Below are positions 62,663 through 64,000 of a DNA stretch of 64,000 nucleotides, piece by piece (position 1 is the stretch's first letter; every line of letters starts with the position of its first letter). The position numbers were made by a program, and so were the translations under genes. Below the pieces are notes generated by a model. The model saw nothing but the letters and a program-made list of their open reading frames with translations. It made no database searches and was not told the origin of the DNA. This stretch comes from an uncultured Bacillota bacterium (GTDB taxonomy: Bacteria > Bacillota_I > Bacilli_A > RFN20 > CAG-631). The DNA lies in contig CABUID010000004.1 in assembly GCA_902491575.1 (NCBI GenBank), positions 62,001-126,000 on the forward strand, in the 5' to 3' direction.

Positions 62663-62926
62663 ATGACTTATTATTTTGCAGAATACACTGGCACTCTTGA
62701 AGAAACAACTTCAACAGCCAACAAAGTAGCAAACTTTTTATTTGAACATTCTGCCGGTATAATCACAATTTTAGTTTTACTCATCGCAGTTGTCATTGCA
62801 CTATCTGTATTTTTAGTTCTTCTTTGGAAATATTATAAAAAAGATGAACTTATTTTAAAAAAATATAACATCAATTCTTCCAATGAAGACATAAATGAAT
62901 TAAAGAAATACGATAATCCTATTTAA
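62663..62926 (+). CDS. Small membrane protein after the EF-G-like gene
   Basis: 87 residues, unrecognised. One transmembrane helix (IITILVLLIAVVIALSVFLVLL) and a charged C-terminal part. The ATG at 62663 has GAGGAGG upstream; longer readings start inside the previous gene. It lies after a terminator, so it would depend on read-through or its own promoter. Confidence 0.65.
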   Translation: MTYYFAEYTGTLEETTSTANKVANFLFEHSAGIITILVLLIAVVIALSVFLVLLWKYYKKDELILKKYNINSSNEDINELKKYDNPI

Positions 62927-62948
62927 ACTATATCAAGCGATATAGTTT
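62925..62948. terminator. Bidirectional terminator between convergent genes
   Basis: AAACTATATC (62925-62934), loop AAGC, GATATAGTTT (62939-62948), flanked by T/A runs. Confidence 0.85.
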
Positions 62949-64000
62949 TTATATGGTCTCTTCTATTCTTAATAACTCATTATACTTAGCTACTCTCTCA
63001 CTTCGACAAGGCGCACCCGATTTAATAAGATTTGCTTTCAATCCAACAGCAAGAGATGCAATAGTGGTATCTTCGCTCTCTCCCGAACGATGTGACAATA
63101 TAACTTTGTAATTTGCTTTTTTGGCTATATTGATTGTTTGGATAGTTTCATAAATTGATCCAATTTGATTTGGCTTTATCAAAATTGCGTTAGCTATTTG
63201 TTTTTCTATCCCTTCTGTTAGTTTTTTTGGATTTGTAACAAATAAATCATCCCCTACTAATAAAATTTTATTACTTAATCTTTTTGTCATTTTAACCCAT
63301 CCATTTAAATCATCTTCATCTAATCCGTCTTCAATCGAATAGATTGGATAGTGTTCACATAACTCTTCCCAATATTCTATTAATGAATCCGTGGTATATT
63401 CTTTTTTACTTTTTGGTAAAAAATAATTTCCTATTTCTTTACTTTTCCATTCACTACTTGCTGCGTCTAATGAAATCATAAAATCTATTCCTGGCTCATA
63501 ATGAGCCCTTTTTATTGCTTCCATAATCATATCTAATGCTTCTTCGTTACTTGATAAAGATGGAGCAAATCCACCTTCATCGCCAACAGCTGTAGAATAA
63601 TTCTTTTCTTTCAACAAACTTTTTAAAGCATGATATACTTCACTAGAAGCTTTTAATGCCTCTTTAAAGCAATGAAAATTTGTTGGAACAATCATAAATT
63701 CTTGAATGTCAATATTATTTCCTGCATGTGCGCCACCATTTAATATATTTAACATAGGCATTGGTAATTCCAAATTATGTATTCCACCAAATAAACGATA
63801 TAAGGGCATACGATAATGATTGGCCAATGCTTTATAAAAAGCCATGGATACAGCCAAGATGGCATTAGCACCTATATTACTTTTATTTTCACTTTCATCT
63901 AGTTGAATTAATTCTTTATCCACATCAAAAATATTACATATCTCCATATCTTTCAATTTAGGATAAATGATAGATTGAATATTATGGACTGCTTTTAAGA
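62949..64000 (-). CDS. eno: Enolase (N-terminal part outside the window)
   Basis: The open frame continues to the last base, LKAVHNIQSII being readable upstream of the first in-window ATG. Signatures: NIGANAILAVSMA, LPMPMLNILNGGAHAGNN, AVGDEGGFAP, EDGLDEDD, LVGDDLFVTN, ILIKPNQIGS, SHRSGESEDTTIA. Converts 2-phosphoglycerate to PEP. Long enough for the whole catalytic barrel. The true start lies beyond 64000. Confidence 0.96.
   Translation of the reverse strand, partial: LKAVHNIQSIIYPKLKDMEICNIFDVDKELIQLDESENKSNIGANAILAVSMAFYKALANHYRMPLYRLFGGIHNLELPMPMLNILNGGAHAGNNIDIQEFMIVPTNFHCFKEALKASSEVYHALKSLLKEKNYSTAVGDEGGFAPSLSSNEEALDMIMEAIKRAHYEPGIDFMISLDAASSEWKSKEIGNYFLPKSKKEYTTDSLIEYWEELCEHYPIYSIEDGLDEDDLNGWVKMTKRLSNKILLVGDDLFVTNPKKLTEGIEKQIANAILIKPNQIGSIYETIQTINIAKKANYKVILSHRSGESEDTTIASLAVGLKANLIKSGAPCRSERVAKYNELLRIEETI

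Overview
The window is AT-rich bacterial DNA read with the standard code (TGG for Trp, TGA used as a stop). Gene content points to a spore-forming, low-GC member of the Bacillota. Evidence for this is a CotJA/JB-CotJC coat pair, a SpoVIF-like protein, a YqfQ-like protein beside ispH, and Bacillus-like gene neighbourhoods (comEC-holA, der-cmk, lepA-hemW, and the tRNA order Ala-Met-Ile2-Ser-fMet-Asp-Phe). An uncultured gut lineage near the Erysipelotrichales/RF39 group would fit, but that placement is inference.

Left host region (1-29.7 kb). comEC (3' part) and holA are followed by a sugar-nucleotide transferase, a CarD-like regulator, an SGNH lipoprotein and the cotJ operon. Two very large surface proteins (1657 and 1088 aa) and a GHL10 glycosidase-like protein come next. 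Then come trxA, spoVIF, der, cmk, psuG, a ferredoxin and nagB, followed by a stand-alone PqqD, lepA, hemW, a nucleotidyltransferase and an RlmI-like methyltransferase.

Integrated element (30213-48958, 18.7 kb). It sits in the 3' half of a tRNA-Phe gene. A 363-bp perfect direct repeat (29850-30212 and 48596-48958) carries the tRNA att core plus the 3' end of a tyrosine integrase. The left copy is therefore a relic of an earlier related element. From left to right the element holds a candidate par-like type I toxin-antitoxin locus, a zinc-ribbon/PD-(D/E)XK-like protein, three XRE repressors facing an operator region, and a run of small unknown genes. Next come nine membrane or exported proteins, including a 58-aa coat-like peptide, a 468-aa protein with a signal peptide and C-terminal anchor, and a 729-aa membrane P-loop ATPase. 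A Rep_trans initiator/relaxase follows, with a perfect 13-bp inverted repeat inside its 5' end. The element ends with a DUF3102-like protein and an integrase that needs a -1 frameshift. No VirB4-like gene, portal, terminase or capsid gene is visible. The layout resembles a Gram-positive filamentous-phage (inovirus) genome or an unusual mobilizable element with its own export genes.

Right host region (48.9-64 kb). Seven tRNAs on the minus strand are followed by ispH-yqfQ, an SPFH/NfeD pair, an alpha/beta hydrolase, a membrane-linked MurF-like ligase with ddl, L-serine dehydratase and a GDPD lipoprotein. The window closes with the SRP RNA gene, an EF-G paralogue, a small membrane protein and enolase (cut by the window end).
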